Under the pieces are notes generated by a model. That model was not told the origin of the DNA, did not search any database, and saw only the letters and a program-made list of their open reading frames with translations. The translations under genes and the position numbers were made by a program. This document shows positions 46,921-56,457 of a DNA stretch of 64,000 bases, in pieces (the stretch's first letter is position 1; every line of letters starts with the position of its first letter). The stretch comes from an archaeon (GTDB lineage: Archaea > Nanobdellota > Nanobdellia > Pacearchaeales > GW2011-AR1): the NCBI GenBank assembly GCA_030605415.1, contig JAUWIJ010000004.1, positions 1 to 64,000 of the forward strand, written 5' to 3'.

Positions 46921-47514
46921 ATGTTTGATGAAAGAATGAAAGGAGGTATAAAATATATGGGAAAAAATATAAAAAGATTTTTGATGCTTGGTGTTTTAGC
47001 TATGTTTATGTTCATGTTTACTATGCAGTTGGTTGTGGCGGCGAAAGGAACGGGGGTTGCTGCTCCAGTGGAGACAGATTGGATTACAGCTTTTATGGAT
47101 TTTCTTAATTTGGGTACTACCTGGGCGGATTTAATTGTTGCATTAGCAGTTTTGGTAATGATTTTTGCAGCCGCGTATGATATTATGGGCTTTACTGCAT
47201 TTGAAAGTGATTGGGTTAAATATTCAATAGCTGGTGCTATTGCTGTAGTTACAGCTGTTCTTGGAGGTGTTAATGCGTTTGCGGGAGTAATGATGAAGAT
47301 TGCAGGTGAGTCTATTGTTGTTGCTACTACTATAGTGATTATTATTGCAGTAGTGTTCTTTGTCGGTGGTTCTTTCTTTAAGGGGAAAATGAAACGTTTG
47401 AGATACAAGGCTAAGTCGGAAGATGTTGCAGGATTAATGGATTTAGCGGCAGAGGCAAAGGCGGGTGATATTAAAGCAGCGAAAAAAGCATTAGAGGCAG
47501 GGAAAGGAGTATAA
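46921..47514 (+). CDS. Predicted membrane protein (pilin/holin-like small multi-TM); start possibly at MGKNIKRF
   Basis: AYDIMGFTAFESDWVKYSIAGAIAVVTAVLGGVNAFAG. Confidence 0.6.
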   Translation: MFDERMKGGIKYMGKNIKRFLMLGVLAMFMFMFTMQLVVAAKGTGVAAPVETDWITAFMDFLNLGTTWADLIVALAVLVMIFAAAYDIMGFTAFESDWVKYSIAGAIAVVTAVLGGVNAFAGVMMKIAGESIVVATTIVIIIAVVFFVGGSFFKGKMKRLRYKAKSEDVAGLMDLAAEAKAGDIKAAKKALEAGKGV

Positions 47515-47528
47515 TTAGATAATTTTTC

Positions 47529-47549
47529 ATCCCTTTTATTTTAAGGGAT
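47529..47549. terminator. Bidirectional hairpin terminator between convergent genes
   Basis: ATCCCTT-ttatttt-AAGGGAT flanked by T tracts. Confidence 0.6.
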
Positions 47550-47558
47550 TTTCTTTTT

Positions 47559-48182
47559 TTATTTATTTTTTAAGATTGTTTCGCTTGTCTTGCTTAAACC
47601 TTTTAACATGGCTCCGGATTTGATTCCGAGTTCTTCAGCTTTAGAGATTTTTTTTCTGTTTTTTATTTTGTTTATAATAGGTCTTAAGATAAATAAAAGA
47701 ATTAAAATAGCTATTACTCCGCCGGCGATATAATAGAAGTTATCAACTATTGTATAAAAAATATTAATTAGTTTGTAAATTGCACCCGTAACTGCCAATA
47801 CAATTGCGATACCTCCCGCTATTGAATATTTTACCCAGCTTGTTTCAAAAGCAGTAAACTCTAATATCTCCAAAGAGATAGTAAAAATAACAAATACAGT
47901 TAAAATAAAAACAATCAACTTTTCCCAATTGATTACTTCAGCACCCTTCCCTACGCCTGTAATTATAAAATAAAGAAATTCTAATTCTTTCGGTATCTGA
48001 ATCTCTCTCTCCAAAACATTTTCCGTTTTATCTTCTAATCCTCCTCCCAACGCACTTAATCCTTCTTTGACTTTCTCTGTAGCACCCTGTGTCAGTGGAG
48101 TTGTTACATTATCTTCGGCGGCAAAAATTGTCGGACTAATTAACAGAGTTAGTAAAACCAATAAAATAATTCCTCTTTTCAT
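47559..48182 (-). CDS. Predicted membrane protein, same family as 46921..47514
   Basis: LEILEFTAFETSWVKYSIAGGIAIVLAVTGAIYKLINIFY. Confidence 0.6.
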   Translation of the reverse strand: MKRGIILLVLLTLLISPTIFAAEDNVTTPLTQGATEKVKEGLSALGGGLEDKTENVLEREIQIPKELEFLYFIITGVGKGAEVINWEKLIVFILTVFVIFTISLEILEFTAFETSWVKYSIAGGIAIVLAVTGAIYKLINIFYTIVDNFYYIAGGVIAILILLFILRPIINKIKNRKKISKAEELGIKSGAMLKGLSKTSETILKNK

Positions 48183-48250
48183 ATGATTTTTAGTTGTAGG
48201 ATGTTTAAAACTCTTTCTTTATTTTCTCTAACAAAAGATTTATAAACAAC

Positions 48251-48276
48251 TGTTAAGTTTATTTAACACATGTTAA
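48251..48276. promoter_or_regulatory. Operator-like palindrome overlapping the start codon
   Basis: TGTTAA-gtttat-TTAACA-ca-TGTTAA. Confidence 0.5.
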
Positions 48277-48776
48277 AAATAATTAATAACTTAAGTCCTT
48301 ATTTTGAGGATTGCTATAGAGAATTTTCGGTTAGAGAATATTCTCGAAAAATTGGAGTCAGTCCCCCGACGGCTTCAAAAATGCTTAACGAGTTTGTTGG
48401 CGAGGGATTTCTTAAAAAAAGAGAAGAAAGAGGTTTTTTATTATTTAGAGCAAATAGGAGAAATTTAGTTATGAAAAATTTATCTCATATATATTGGAGT
48501 GAAAAATTGGAAGAGTTGATTAAATTTATAGGACATGAATCGTATGCGAGTTCCGTTGTTTTATTTGGTTCTCTTTCAAAACTAGAAGTAACCAAGGAGT
48601 CTGATATTGATATTGCTGTTTTTAGTAAATCTAAAAAGAAAATTAATATTGATAAATTTGAAAAAAAATTAGGGCGGGAAATTCAAATTTTTGTTTTTGA
48701 ATCTTTGGAAAAAGTTAATAAAGAGTTGAGAAGTAATATTATGAATGGTTACGTATTGGGAGGGTATTTGGCGTGA
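48270..48776 (+). CDS. HTH + nucleotidyltransferase (MNT) antitoxin-like protein
   Basis: N-terminal wHTH; VVLFGSLSKLEVTKESDIDIAVF. Confidence 0.85.
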   Translation: MLKIINNLSPYFEDCYREFSVREYSRKIGVSPPTASKMLNEFVGEGFLKKREERGFLLFRANRRNLVMKNLSHIYWSEKLEELIKFIGHESYASSVVLFGSLSKLEVTKESDIDIAVFSKSKKKINIDKFEKKLGREIQIFVFESLEKVNKELRSNIMNGYVLGGYLA

Positions 48777-49186
48777 TGGATTGGAGTGAATGTTTGGCGA
48801 GGAGATTAGCCAAGAAAAAAAGTTTAGATGAGAATTTGATTAGGTCTTTAGTTAAGGAAAGCAAAAAGAAAATTAAAACAAATAATCTTTTGCAGTTGAA
48901 TGAAGTTACTGCTTCAACTAAATTATGTATTGTTTATGATTCTCTTCGGGAAGTTTTGGAAGCGATTGCGATTAAAAAAGGTTATAAGATATATAATCAC
49001 GAATGTTATGCGGGGTTTCTCAACGAGATTTTATCTTTAGAAAAGGAATCTATAGAATTTGATAAGTTTAGAAAGGCAAGAAATTCTATAAATTATTATG
49101 CTAAGCCGATTAGCGTGGATGACATAAAGAATTTAATATTTGAGATTCTTGATTTAAGAAGAAAATTAATGGAGTTATTGGAATGA
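48773..49186 (+). CDS. HEPN-domain protein (MNT/HEPN module)
   Basis: Overlaps the MNT gene by 4 nt; all-alpha with FRKARNSINYYAKPI at the Rx4-6H position. Confidence 0.75.
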   Translation: MMDWSECLARRLAKKKSLDENLIRSLVKESKKKIKTNNLLQLNEVTASTKLCIVYDSLREVLEAIAIKKGYKIYNHECYAGFLNEILSLEKESIEFDKFRKARNSINYYAKPISVDDIKNLIFEILDLRRKLMELLE

Positions 49187-49902
49187 AAAAATTTTGTTTT
49201 TTTGGTTTATTGTTTTTATTTTTATTTAGTTTCGTCGTCGCACAAGATGAACCAAGTGTCGAAGTTGGTAGTGAAGATGTCGAGAAGATACAGGGTGCTA
49301 TCGACGACTACATTCCAATCAGTGAAACGGGCGAAATTGATTATAATAAATTTAAGCCATTCAGAACTAAGGCGGATGAAAGAATTGATGCGATTAATTT
49401 GTGGCTTGAGGAAAATGCGTCGTGGCTAAAAGTTGTTTTTGGGATGGTTCCGTCTATCACTTTATTATTTGCAATTAATTTTTATGTCTTGTTATTTTTT
49501 ATCGTTACATTAATACTTAATGCTAATGCGACATTTGGTTTGCTTGAGTTTCTCGGTCAAAAGATAGATTTGATTTTTTTTGAAGCCAGTTGGGCAAATC
49601 TTTTTGGATTCGCTATATTTGTAGTTCTTCTTGTCACGAAAGTTTTTGTAAAGTTGTCTAATATTTTTTATGGATTGTGGGATATTGTTTGGAACTATAT
49701 TTTGCCGTGGGGGTTTGCTATTGCAATTATTATTGGAATTGTAGTAGGAGTTGTTTTTGTTTTTTTATTAGTTTGCGTGCCGCGTTTTTTAGCAGGAGTG
49801 GCAGAGAAATTTGAACAACGAAAGAAAAAGAAGGCTGCGGAAAAAGAGGCAGTTAATCGTGAAGTTTTAGAAAAAGTTACTAAAGGAATAATTGAAGGTT
49901 AA
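49183..49902 (+). CDS. Predicted secreted/membrane protein
   Basis: Signal peptide, four TM segments; resembles neighbouring membrane family. Confidence 0.6.
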   Translation: MKKFCFFGLLFLFLFSFVVAQDEPSVEVGSEDVEKIQGAIDDYIPISETGEIDYNKFKPFRTKADERIDAINLWLEENASWLKVVFGMVPSITLLFAINFYVLLFFIVTLILNANATFGLLEFLGQKIDLIFFEASWANLFGFAIFVVLLVTKVFVKLSNIFYGLWDIVWNYILPWGFAIAIIIGIVVGVVFVFLLVCVPRFLAGVAEKFEQRKKKKAAEKEAVNREVLEKVTKGIIEG

Positions 49903-49907
49903 TTTTT

Positions 49908-50147
49908 TCAATGGCTCTTTACGTCGTTGAGTTCAAGAGTAGGTTTCTTTAAAATTGATATTAAAAAGAATGTAGCGATTAGTGAAAAGATTAGGACAAT
50001 GACTGCGTAAGAAACCGCGCCGGTTGTTCCGATGACTGCACCTGTTGCGAGATTTTCACGGAGAATGCCGGTTGTTCCTGTTATTATTATTCCGAGGGAC
50101 GCAAGTGAAATTGCAACACCGATTCCGAGGAGAAGTCCGATTATCAT
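49908..50147 (-). CDS. Small membrane protein
   Basis: Two TM segments. Confidence 0.5.
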   Translation of the reverse strand: MIIGLLLGIGVAISLASLGIIITGTTGILRENLATGAVIGTTGAVSYAVIVLIFSLIATFFLISILKKPTLELNDVKSH

Positions 50148-50269
50148 GTTATTAATATGTCTTTGTTTGTTTTAAACTTTTCTTTCCTGAGTTTTATATC
50201 TTTACTGATTTCTTAACTTTGTTATTGTAGGTTAACAAGTTTTATATATTCTTTAATTTTGTTTCTTAG

Positions 50270-51226
50270 ATGGTGATGGTGTATATTCTTTTTGCTGTGG
50301 GAATTTATCTTTTAATAAAAAGTGCCGATTGGATTATTGATGGCTCATCTTCTTTGGCAAAAAAACTTGGAGTTTCGAGTTTAATAATTGGTTTGACGGT
50401 TGTGGCTTTTGGAACGTCGTTGCCCGAGTTGGTTGTGAATTTATTTGCTGCGTTTGAAGGTGCAGCAGAGATTTCGTTTGGAAATATTATTGGGAGTAAT
50501 ATTGCTAACATTCTTTTAGTGTTGGGAATTGTAGCGATAATTGGGAATGTTAAAATTAAATCTGAGACGGTGTGGAAAGAAATTCCGTTTGCTTTATTGG
50601 CGACGTTCGTGCTGTTTGCTTTGACGGCAAAAACTTTTTTTGGTGAGAGTGGTTTATTTAGTTGGAATGATGGTTTAGTTTTGTTGGCGCTGTTTGCGAT
50701 GTTTCTTTATTATATTTTTCAGACAGCATTAAAGGATAAAAAACATATTGGTTTTGTTGAGGATTCTGATGAGCCAAATTTAAGAATTGCTTTGAAATTA
50801 ATTATTGGGCTTGCTGGAATTTATCTTGGCGGAAGATGGGTTGTTGACGGAGCGATGTTTATTGCAGGACAGTTTGGTTTGAGTGAATTTTTGATTTCAG
50901 CAACGATAATTGTAGTTGGAACATCATTGCCCGAGTTGGTTGTTTCGGTTAGGGCCGTTATGAAAAAAAATATTGATTTAGCTGTGGGAAATATTATTGG
51001 AAGTAATATTTTTAATATTCTTTGGGTGCTTGGGATTATTCCGTTTATAGCTCCGTTAAAAATTCCGGGATTTATAGGATTTGATATTGGGATAATGTTT
51101 TTGGCTACGCTGTTGTTATTTGTTTTTATGTTTGTCGGGGAGAGACATAAGATAGGTAGAAAAGAAGGAGTTGTGTTTGTTTTGTTTTATTTTTTATATA
51201 TTGTCTATGTTATTATTCGGGGCTAA
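50270..51226 (+). CDS. CaCA-family calcium/sodium antiporter
   Basis: Two alpha repeats: TVVAFGTSLPELVVN...GNIIGSNIANILLVLG and TIIVVGTSLPELVVS...GNIIGSNIFNILWVLG. Confidence 0.95.
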   Translation: MVMVYILFAVGIYLLIKSADWIIDGSSSLAKKLGVSSLIIGLTVVAFGTSLPELVVNLFAAFEGAAEISFGNIIGSNIANILLVLGIVAIIGNVKIKSETVWKEIPFALLATFVLFALTAKTFFGESGLFSWNDGLVLLALFAMFLYYIFQTALKDKKHIGFVEDSDEPNLRIALKLIIGLAGIYLGGRWVVDGAMFIAGQFGLSEFLISATIIVVGTSLPELVVSVRAVMKKNIDLAVGNIIGSNIFNILWVLGIIPFIAPLKIPGFIGFDIGIMFLATLLLFVFMFVGERHKIGRKEGVVFVLFYFLYIVYVIIRG

Positions 51227-52248
51227 AAAAATTCACTTAATCCTTTTTGTTTTTTTGCTTCTGTTATTGCTCGGAGTTTTTGTAATCCTGAATCAATTCT
51301 CTTTTCAGAAAAGTTATGAGACACTAATATTTCTTTTACCCTTGCTTCATCTACTTTTTTAAATTCAATATTTTCTATGTGGGATGATTCGTATTCATGA
51401 AATTGTTTGAAAACTTCTTGCCAATCAAAAATGAAATTAAATTGTCGTTGGACTTGTCTGAAAATTTCAATTGGGTATTTATATTTTTGGACAATTTCCA
51501 GAGCTTTTTTTTGTCCGAGTCCTCGAACTCCGCCTGGGTTGTAGTCAGTTCCGACGAGAATTGCGAGACAGATTAATTGGTCTTTGTCTATGTCAAGTTT
51601 GGTTACGACTCGCTGAAATTCAATTAGCTCTGGTTTTATGTCAACATATAATCCCGATGAAGTTTTTCGTTGTCGTGCCGAGGTTAAATTTCGGATAAGA
51701 TATGGAGCTCCGTAAAGTAAAACATCATAGTCTTGGGATGCTACTGCCCAGACTTTGTTTGTTCGTGCTAAAATTGCGGCTTCTGCTTCTCCCTCTGCCG
51801 GGGCTTGAATAACCGGAATGCCTAATGCTTCTAAAAGTTCTTTGGATTGTTTAATTATTTTGTCAGTTATTTTTACAAATCGTCCACCGTATTTTTTCAT
51901 TTCTCCAATATCCTTTTTTGCCTTTGCTTCCTCATACTTTTGCTCAGCAATTTGCTTTGCTTTTTTTCGTTTTTCAATTTCTGCCTGTTTTAATTCTGGC
52001 GGTATACCATCAAAAATATAAATTGGTTTTATTCCTTCTTGTATCAAATTAATATTCCGGTAGAACAAGCCTGAAAGATGCGATGTAATGTCTCCGTTTT
52101 TATCCATCAATGGTGTGCCGTCGGGCTGGCGGATTGTTGTTAGAAATTGATAGAGTGTGTTGAATGCATCTATTGCTACAATTTTTCCTTTTAGGTCTGA
52201 GAGTTCTATTTCTTTCTTAGGAATGATTTCAGATATTTGTACGCCCAT
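51223..52248 (-). CDS. fen: Flap endonuclease 1 with C-terminal PIP box
   Basis: MGVQISEIIPKKEIELSDLKGKIVAIDAFNTLYQFL; APAEGEAEAA; VASQDYDVLLYGAP; KKQKGLSEFF. Confidence 0.96.
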   Translation of the reverse strand: MGVQISEIIPKKEIELSDLKGKIVAIDAFNTLYQFLTTIRQPDGTPLMDKNGDITSHLSGLFYRNINLIQEGIKPIYIFDGIPPELKQAEIEKRKKAKQIAEQKYEEAKAKKDIGEMKKYGGRFVKITDKIIKQSKELLEALGIPVIQAPAEGEAEAAILARTNKVWAVASQDYDVLLYGAPYLIRNLTSARQRKTSSGLYVDIKPELIEFQRVVTKLDIDKDQLICLAILVGTDYNPGGVRGLGQKKALEIVQKYKYPIEIFRQVQRQFNFIFDWQEVFKQFHEYESSHIENIEFKKVDEARVKEILVSHNFSEKRIDSGLQKLRAITEAKKQKGLSEFF

Positions 52249-52289
52249 GTTATTTTAAGGAAAATGAAATATAAATAGTCTTCGGAATG

Positions 52290-52754
52290 TTAGTGAGATT
52301 TTAGCCACTCTTCTCTGCCTTTGTCACAACTATAAGGGTCCTTAGATTCTTCTGGAGAGAGTCCCTCTTTTTCACATCTAAGATATAATTCTAAATTGTC
52401 TTCTATTCCGCTTGATAGTATTTTATTATTCTTGGGCTCATGATATATTTCAACTCTTGCCGAATTTTCTGATTTTTTTAGAAAACGAATTTTAAAAAGT
52501 TTATCCCTGAGACAATAGTCTAAAATTAATTTTGCAGTTTCCATTTTATTTGCTTTTGCTTCATCAAAATCTCTATCTCCAATGTCATATTTTGAAAATT
52601 CTTCTGCTTCTCCTTGAGGAAATTTATATGAAAATGTTAATATGGGGCTTCCATCTCTATCTGCTACTTCTCTTGCATAATGCATACTTCCCCTTATTTT
52701 GTCTGTATCAATTATATCATACTTAATTTTTTGAACTAAGGTTTCTAATTCCAT
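52290..52754 (-). CDS. Hypothetical protein
   Basis: 154-aa ORF. Confidence 0.5.
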   Translation of the reverse strand: MELETLVQKIKYDIIDTDKIRGSMHYAREVADRDGSPILTFSYKFPQGEAEEFSKYDIGDRDFDEAKANKMETAKLILDYCLRDKLFKIRFLKKSENSARVEIYHEPKNNKILSSGIEDNLELYLRCEKEGLSPEESKDPYSCDKGREEWLKSH

Positions 52755-52833
52755 ATATTTATCACTATATAATGGTATTTAAAGTTTGTGTTTAGTGAAG
52801 AAAATATATAAAGTTGATTATATTGCTAGATGT

Positions 52834-55230
52834 ATGAAGTTTGAATTTGTACCTGTCGATTATGATTATTTTGATTTTAATGGTCGAAATTATGTGCGAT
52901 TAATTGGGCGAAATGGAAAAGGTGAAAAGGTTTGCGTGGTTGATTCTTATGAGTCGAACTTTTGGATTGTTTTAAAGAGGGGTGCTGATGTCGGGAAAAT
53001 TATCGATAAGATTGAGAGGGTTGAGGTTGAGAAAGCGTCGAGAGTTACTAAGGTCTTGCGGACAGAAATTTTAGATAAAAAATATTTGGGCGAGGATGTC
53101 AAAGCTATCAGGGTTTTCGTGACGAATCATAAAGATGCGCATGATGTTGCTTCGGCAATTGGAGATATCGACGGAATTGAAAAACGTCGGGAGTATGATA
53201 TTTCTTTGATTACAAAATATATTAAAGAAAAAGGTGTTGAGCCGTTGAAGTGGCATGATGTCGAGGGGAGTATTATTGGTGATTCGGAAGTTGGGAATTC
53301 GGGTATTGATAAATTGGATGTTGATGTTTGTGTTTTTGCTGAGAAAATTACACCGTTGAAAAAAGAGAAAAAGTTTGTTCCGAAATTTTTGACTTATGAT
53401 ATTGAGACAAGTAAAAGGGAAGTTGGGAAGGGTGAAATTTTTATGGTGTCGCTTTATGGCGAGGGAATTAAAAAAGTTTTGAGTTGGAAAAAATGTAAGA
53501 ATGCGGAGAGCTATGTTGAGTTTTGCAAGGACGAGGCGGATATGCTGGAAAAATTTGTTAAGTGTGTCAATAATTATGCGCCTGATATTTTGGCCGGGTA
53601 TTTTTCGGACGGATTTGATTTGCCATATTTGAAAGTCAGAGCAGAGAAGAATGGTGTTAAATTAAATTTGGGTGTTGATGGTCGGGTGCCGAGTTTTACG
53701 AGAGGCAGGATTCCTTCGGGGAAAATTGCTGGAATTGTTCATGTAGATTTGTATCGGTTTATTGATTCTGTTTTCGCGCAATATTTACAATCAGAGACCT
53801 TGTCTTTGAATGAAGTTGCTAAGGAATTAGTCGGGGAAGAAAAAGAAGATTTTGATTTTGCGAAATTGGGAAATATGAAAGATTCAGATTGGTGTGATTT
53901 TTTTTCTTATAATTTGCAGGATTCGGTGGTGGCTTATAAGTTGACTGAAAAAATTTGGCCTGACATTTTGGAGTTTAGTTGGATTGTAAAAGAGCCGTTG
54001 TTCGATGTTACTCGGGACAGGATGGCGACGCATGTTGAAAATTATATTTTGCATAATTTGGACAGGTTTGATGAAATTGCGGAGAAACGACCGGGATATA
54101 GCGAGATTGGCGAGAGAAAGGCGAAGGGAAAATATGAAGGGGCGTTCGTTTTTGAGCCGGTGCCCGGGTTGTATGAAAATTTGGTGATGTTTGATTTTAC
54201 GTCGATGTACGCGTCGGTGATTGTTTCGTATAATTTGTCGAAGGCAACTTTTATCAAAGGAGAGACCTTTTCTAAGAAGCAGGGATTTTTTCCAATTATG
54301 TTAAACGAGATTATTGAAAAACGGAAGACACACAAGAAAGAATTTGCGAAAGCTCCGTCCGGAATGTTGAAAGCGAGGAGTAATGCGTATAAACTTTTAG
54401 CGAATGCAGCTTATGGTTATCAGGGATTTTTTGGAGCGAGATATTATTGTCGTGAAGCTGCGGCGGCTACGGCTCGGTTAGCCAAAGAAAATATTTTGAG
54501 TACGATTGATAAAATTGAAAAAGCGGGATATAAAATTATTTATTCGGATACGGATTCTATAGCTTTTCTTCGGGGAGATAAAAGTAAGAATGATATTTTG
54601 AAATTTTTGGGGGAGATTAATGAGGAGTTGCCCGGAATTATGGAGTTGGATTTGGAAGATTTTTATAGTCGTGGTTTGTTTGTTGCAAAGAGGGGAATAA
54701 AAACTGGGGCGAAGAAGAAATACGCTTTGGTTGATGAAAAGGGAAAAGTTAAAATTCGTGGGTTTGAAACGGTGCGACGAGATTGGTGTCAGCTGACTCG
54801 GAATTTGCAAAGTAAGATGTTGGCTCGGATTTTGGACGACGGGAACGAAAAGAAAGCATTAAATTTTTTAAAGGATGTTGTGAAGCGATTAAAAGAGCGT
54901 AAGGTTGAATTGGATGATTTGATGATTCGGACGCAGTTGCGTCGACCGCTGAATGAATATTTGTCGGAGGGACCTCATGTTATTGCTGCGAAAAAAATGG
55001 AGGCAAGAGGTATTCAGGTTTCAACCGGGATGTTGATTGAGTATTTTATTGGAGAGGGTTCGGGAAAACGAATTGGGGATAGGGTTTATTTAGCAGATGA
55101 AAAAGTGAAATATGATATTGATTATTATTTAGGAAATCAAATTTTGCCTGCGGTTGAAAATATTTTTGATGTTTTTGGGATTGATGTTCGGGCGGTTATC
55201 GACGGGGAAAAGCAGAAGAAGTTGTTTTGA
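52834..55230 (+). CDS. polB: Family B DNA polymerase
   Basis: FLTYDIETSK (ExoI), MFDFTSMYASVIVSYNLS (motif A), KLLANAAYGYQG (motif B), YSDTDSIAF (motif C). Confidence 0.95.
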   Translation: MKFEFVPVDYDYFDFNGRNYVRLIGRNGKGEKVCVVDSYESNFWIVLKRGADVGKIIDKIERVEVEKASRVTKVLRTEILDKKYLGEDVKAIRVFVTNHKDAHDVASAIGDIDGIEKRREYDISLITKYIKEKGVEPLKWHDVEGSIIGDSEVGNSGIDKLDVDVCVFAEKITPLKKEKKFVPKFLTYDIETSKREVGKGEIFMVSLYGEGIKKVLSWKKCKNAESYVEFCKDEADMLEKFVKCVNNYAPDILAGYFSDGFDLPYLKVRAEKNGVKLNLGVDGRVPSFTRGRIPSGKIAGIVHVDLYRFIDSVFAQYLQSETLSLNEVAKELVGEEKEDFDFAKLGNMKDSDWCDFFSYNLQDSVVAYKLTEKIWPDILEFSWIVKEPLFDVTRDRMATHVENYILHNLDRFDEIAEKRPGYSEIGERKAKGKYEGAFVFEPVPGLYENLVMFDFTSMYASVIVSYNLSKATFIKGETFSKKQGFFPIMLNEIIEKRKTHKKEFAKAPSGMLKARSNAYKLLANAAYGYQGFFGARYYCREAAAATARLAKENILSTIDKIEKAGYKIIYSDTDSIAFLRGDKSKNDILKFLGEINEELPGIMELDLEDFYSRGLFVAKRGIKTGAKKKYALVDEKGKVKIRGFETVRRDWCQLTRNLQSKMLARILDDGNEKKALNFLKDVVKRLKERKVELDDLMIRTQLRRPLNEYLSEGPHVIAAKKMEARGIQVSTGMLIEYFIGEGSGKRIGDRVYLADEKVKYDIDYYLGNQILPAVENIFDVFGIDVRAVIDGEKQKKLF

Positions 55231-55251
55231 ACAATGTTCTAAACATTGTTC
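55229..55251 (+). terminator. Perfect hairpin overlapping the polB stop
   Basis: GAACAATGTT-cta-AACATTGTTC. Confidence 0.5.
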
Positions 55252-55307
55252 AGAGCTTAGAACTCAGATCTCAGAACTTAGAGGGGGGAAGGGGAGGGGG
55301 GAGTTGT

Positions 55308-55739
55308 TTAAATTTTATAATATAATTTTATACAAGCGTCAAGGTCTTCTATTAATGGCATAAGTAGAGCATCTGTGGGCGATTCCCATTTTGAATTTTT
55401 GTGTTCCATTTTATTAATTTCGACTTGCATCTGTCTATCTAATTTTGTAGAAAAAATATGATATATGAAATCGTATTCTCTAAATTTTACGTAAACTTTT
55501 TGAAAGTATTTAATCTGAGATTTTGGGAATTTAAAACCTGTTTCTTCTTTTACTTCCCTTACCATCGCTTCAAGTTTATTTTCCCCTTCATCTATTTTCC
55601 CCGAAGGAATGCCCCATGTGTTTCCCTGGGCCTTATAGTTCTGTCTATGAAGTAATACTATCTCGTTATTATATTCTACAAAACATCCAACGGCACTAAA
55701 TTTAGGGTTGAAATTTTCAGGTTCATTTTCATATATCAT
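55308..55739 (-). CDS. NUDIX hydrolase
   Basis: GIPSGKIDEGENKLEAMVREVKEETGF (GX5EX7REUXEEXGU). Confidence 0.95.
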   Translation of the reverse strand: MIYENEPENFNPKFSAVGCFVEYNNEIVLLHRQNYKAQGNTWGIPSGKIDEGENKLEAMVREVKEETGFKFPKSQIKYFQKVYVKFREYDFIYHIFSTKLDRQMQVEINKMEHKNSKWESPTDALLMPLIEDLDACIKLYYKI

Positions 55740-55813
55740 ATTTTATAGCACAATTAGAATTATAAAAAGATTGTTATAGATAGCATTATAAATTATGAAG
55801 TCTTCTCGTCTCT

Positions 55814-56425
55814 ATGAAAAAAACTAACACAATTCTACAAGAACTAAAAGAGCATTTTCCGTTTACACTAACTGCGAGTTTATTGGCGGGAGTTTTGGTG
55901 ACTATTTTATATTTGGTTAATCGAGAGTATTTTGTTGGAGTTGTTTCTGGATTGTTTGGGATTATGCACCCTGCTCATGTTTTGGTTTCGGCTATGGCTA
56001 CGGCGGCGATTTATTGGAAGTATAATAAGTCTGTCGTTAAAACGATTTTGATTGGGATTGGCGGGGCTATTTTAATTGGGAGCTTGAGTGATGTTTTATT
56101 TCCGTGGGTTTTTGGGAATTTATTTTCTTTGCACACACATTTTCATTTACCAATTATTGAGAAACCGATTTTGATTATTGGGGTTGCGTTGATTGGCTCG
56201 CTTGCCGGAATGTGTCTGGGTTTGTTTAGATTTAGTCATTCAGTTCATGTGTTCTTGTCGATTTTTGCGAGCTTGTTTTATTTGTTAGCATTTAGTATCG
56301 AAATGAATGTATTCGCTGTTTTGTTGATTTCGCTTTTGGTATTTTTGGCTGTTTATATTCCGTGCTGTATTAGTGATATTGTTTTCCCGATGCTGTTTGC
56401 AAAAGTCGAGAAAGAATGCGAATAA
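55814..56425 (+). CDS. Polytopic membrane protein with His-rich loops
   Basis: About five TM segments; IMHPAHVL, LHTHFHLP, RFSHSVHVF. Confidence 0.55.
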   Translation: MKKTNTILQELKEHFPFTLTASLLAGVLVTILYLVNREYFVGVVSGLFGIMHPAHVLVSAMATAAIYWKYNKSVVKTILIGIGGAILIGSLSDVLFPWVFGNLFSLHTHFHLPIIEKPILIIGVALIGSLAGMCLGLFRFSHSVHVFLSIFASLFYLLAFSIEMNVFAVLLISLLVFLAVYIPCCISDIVFPMLFAKVEKECE

Positions 56426-56457
56426 ACTTTTATAAACTCATTAATTTTTAAATTCTT

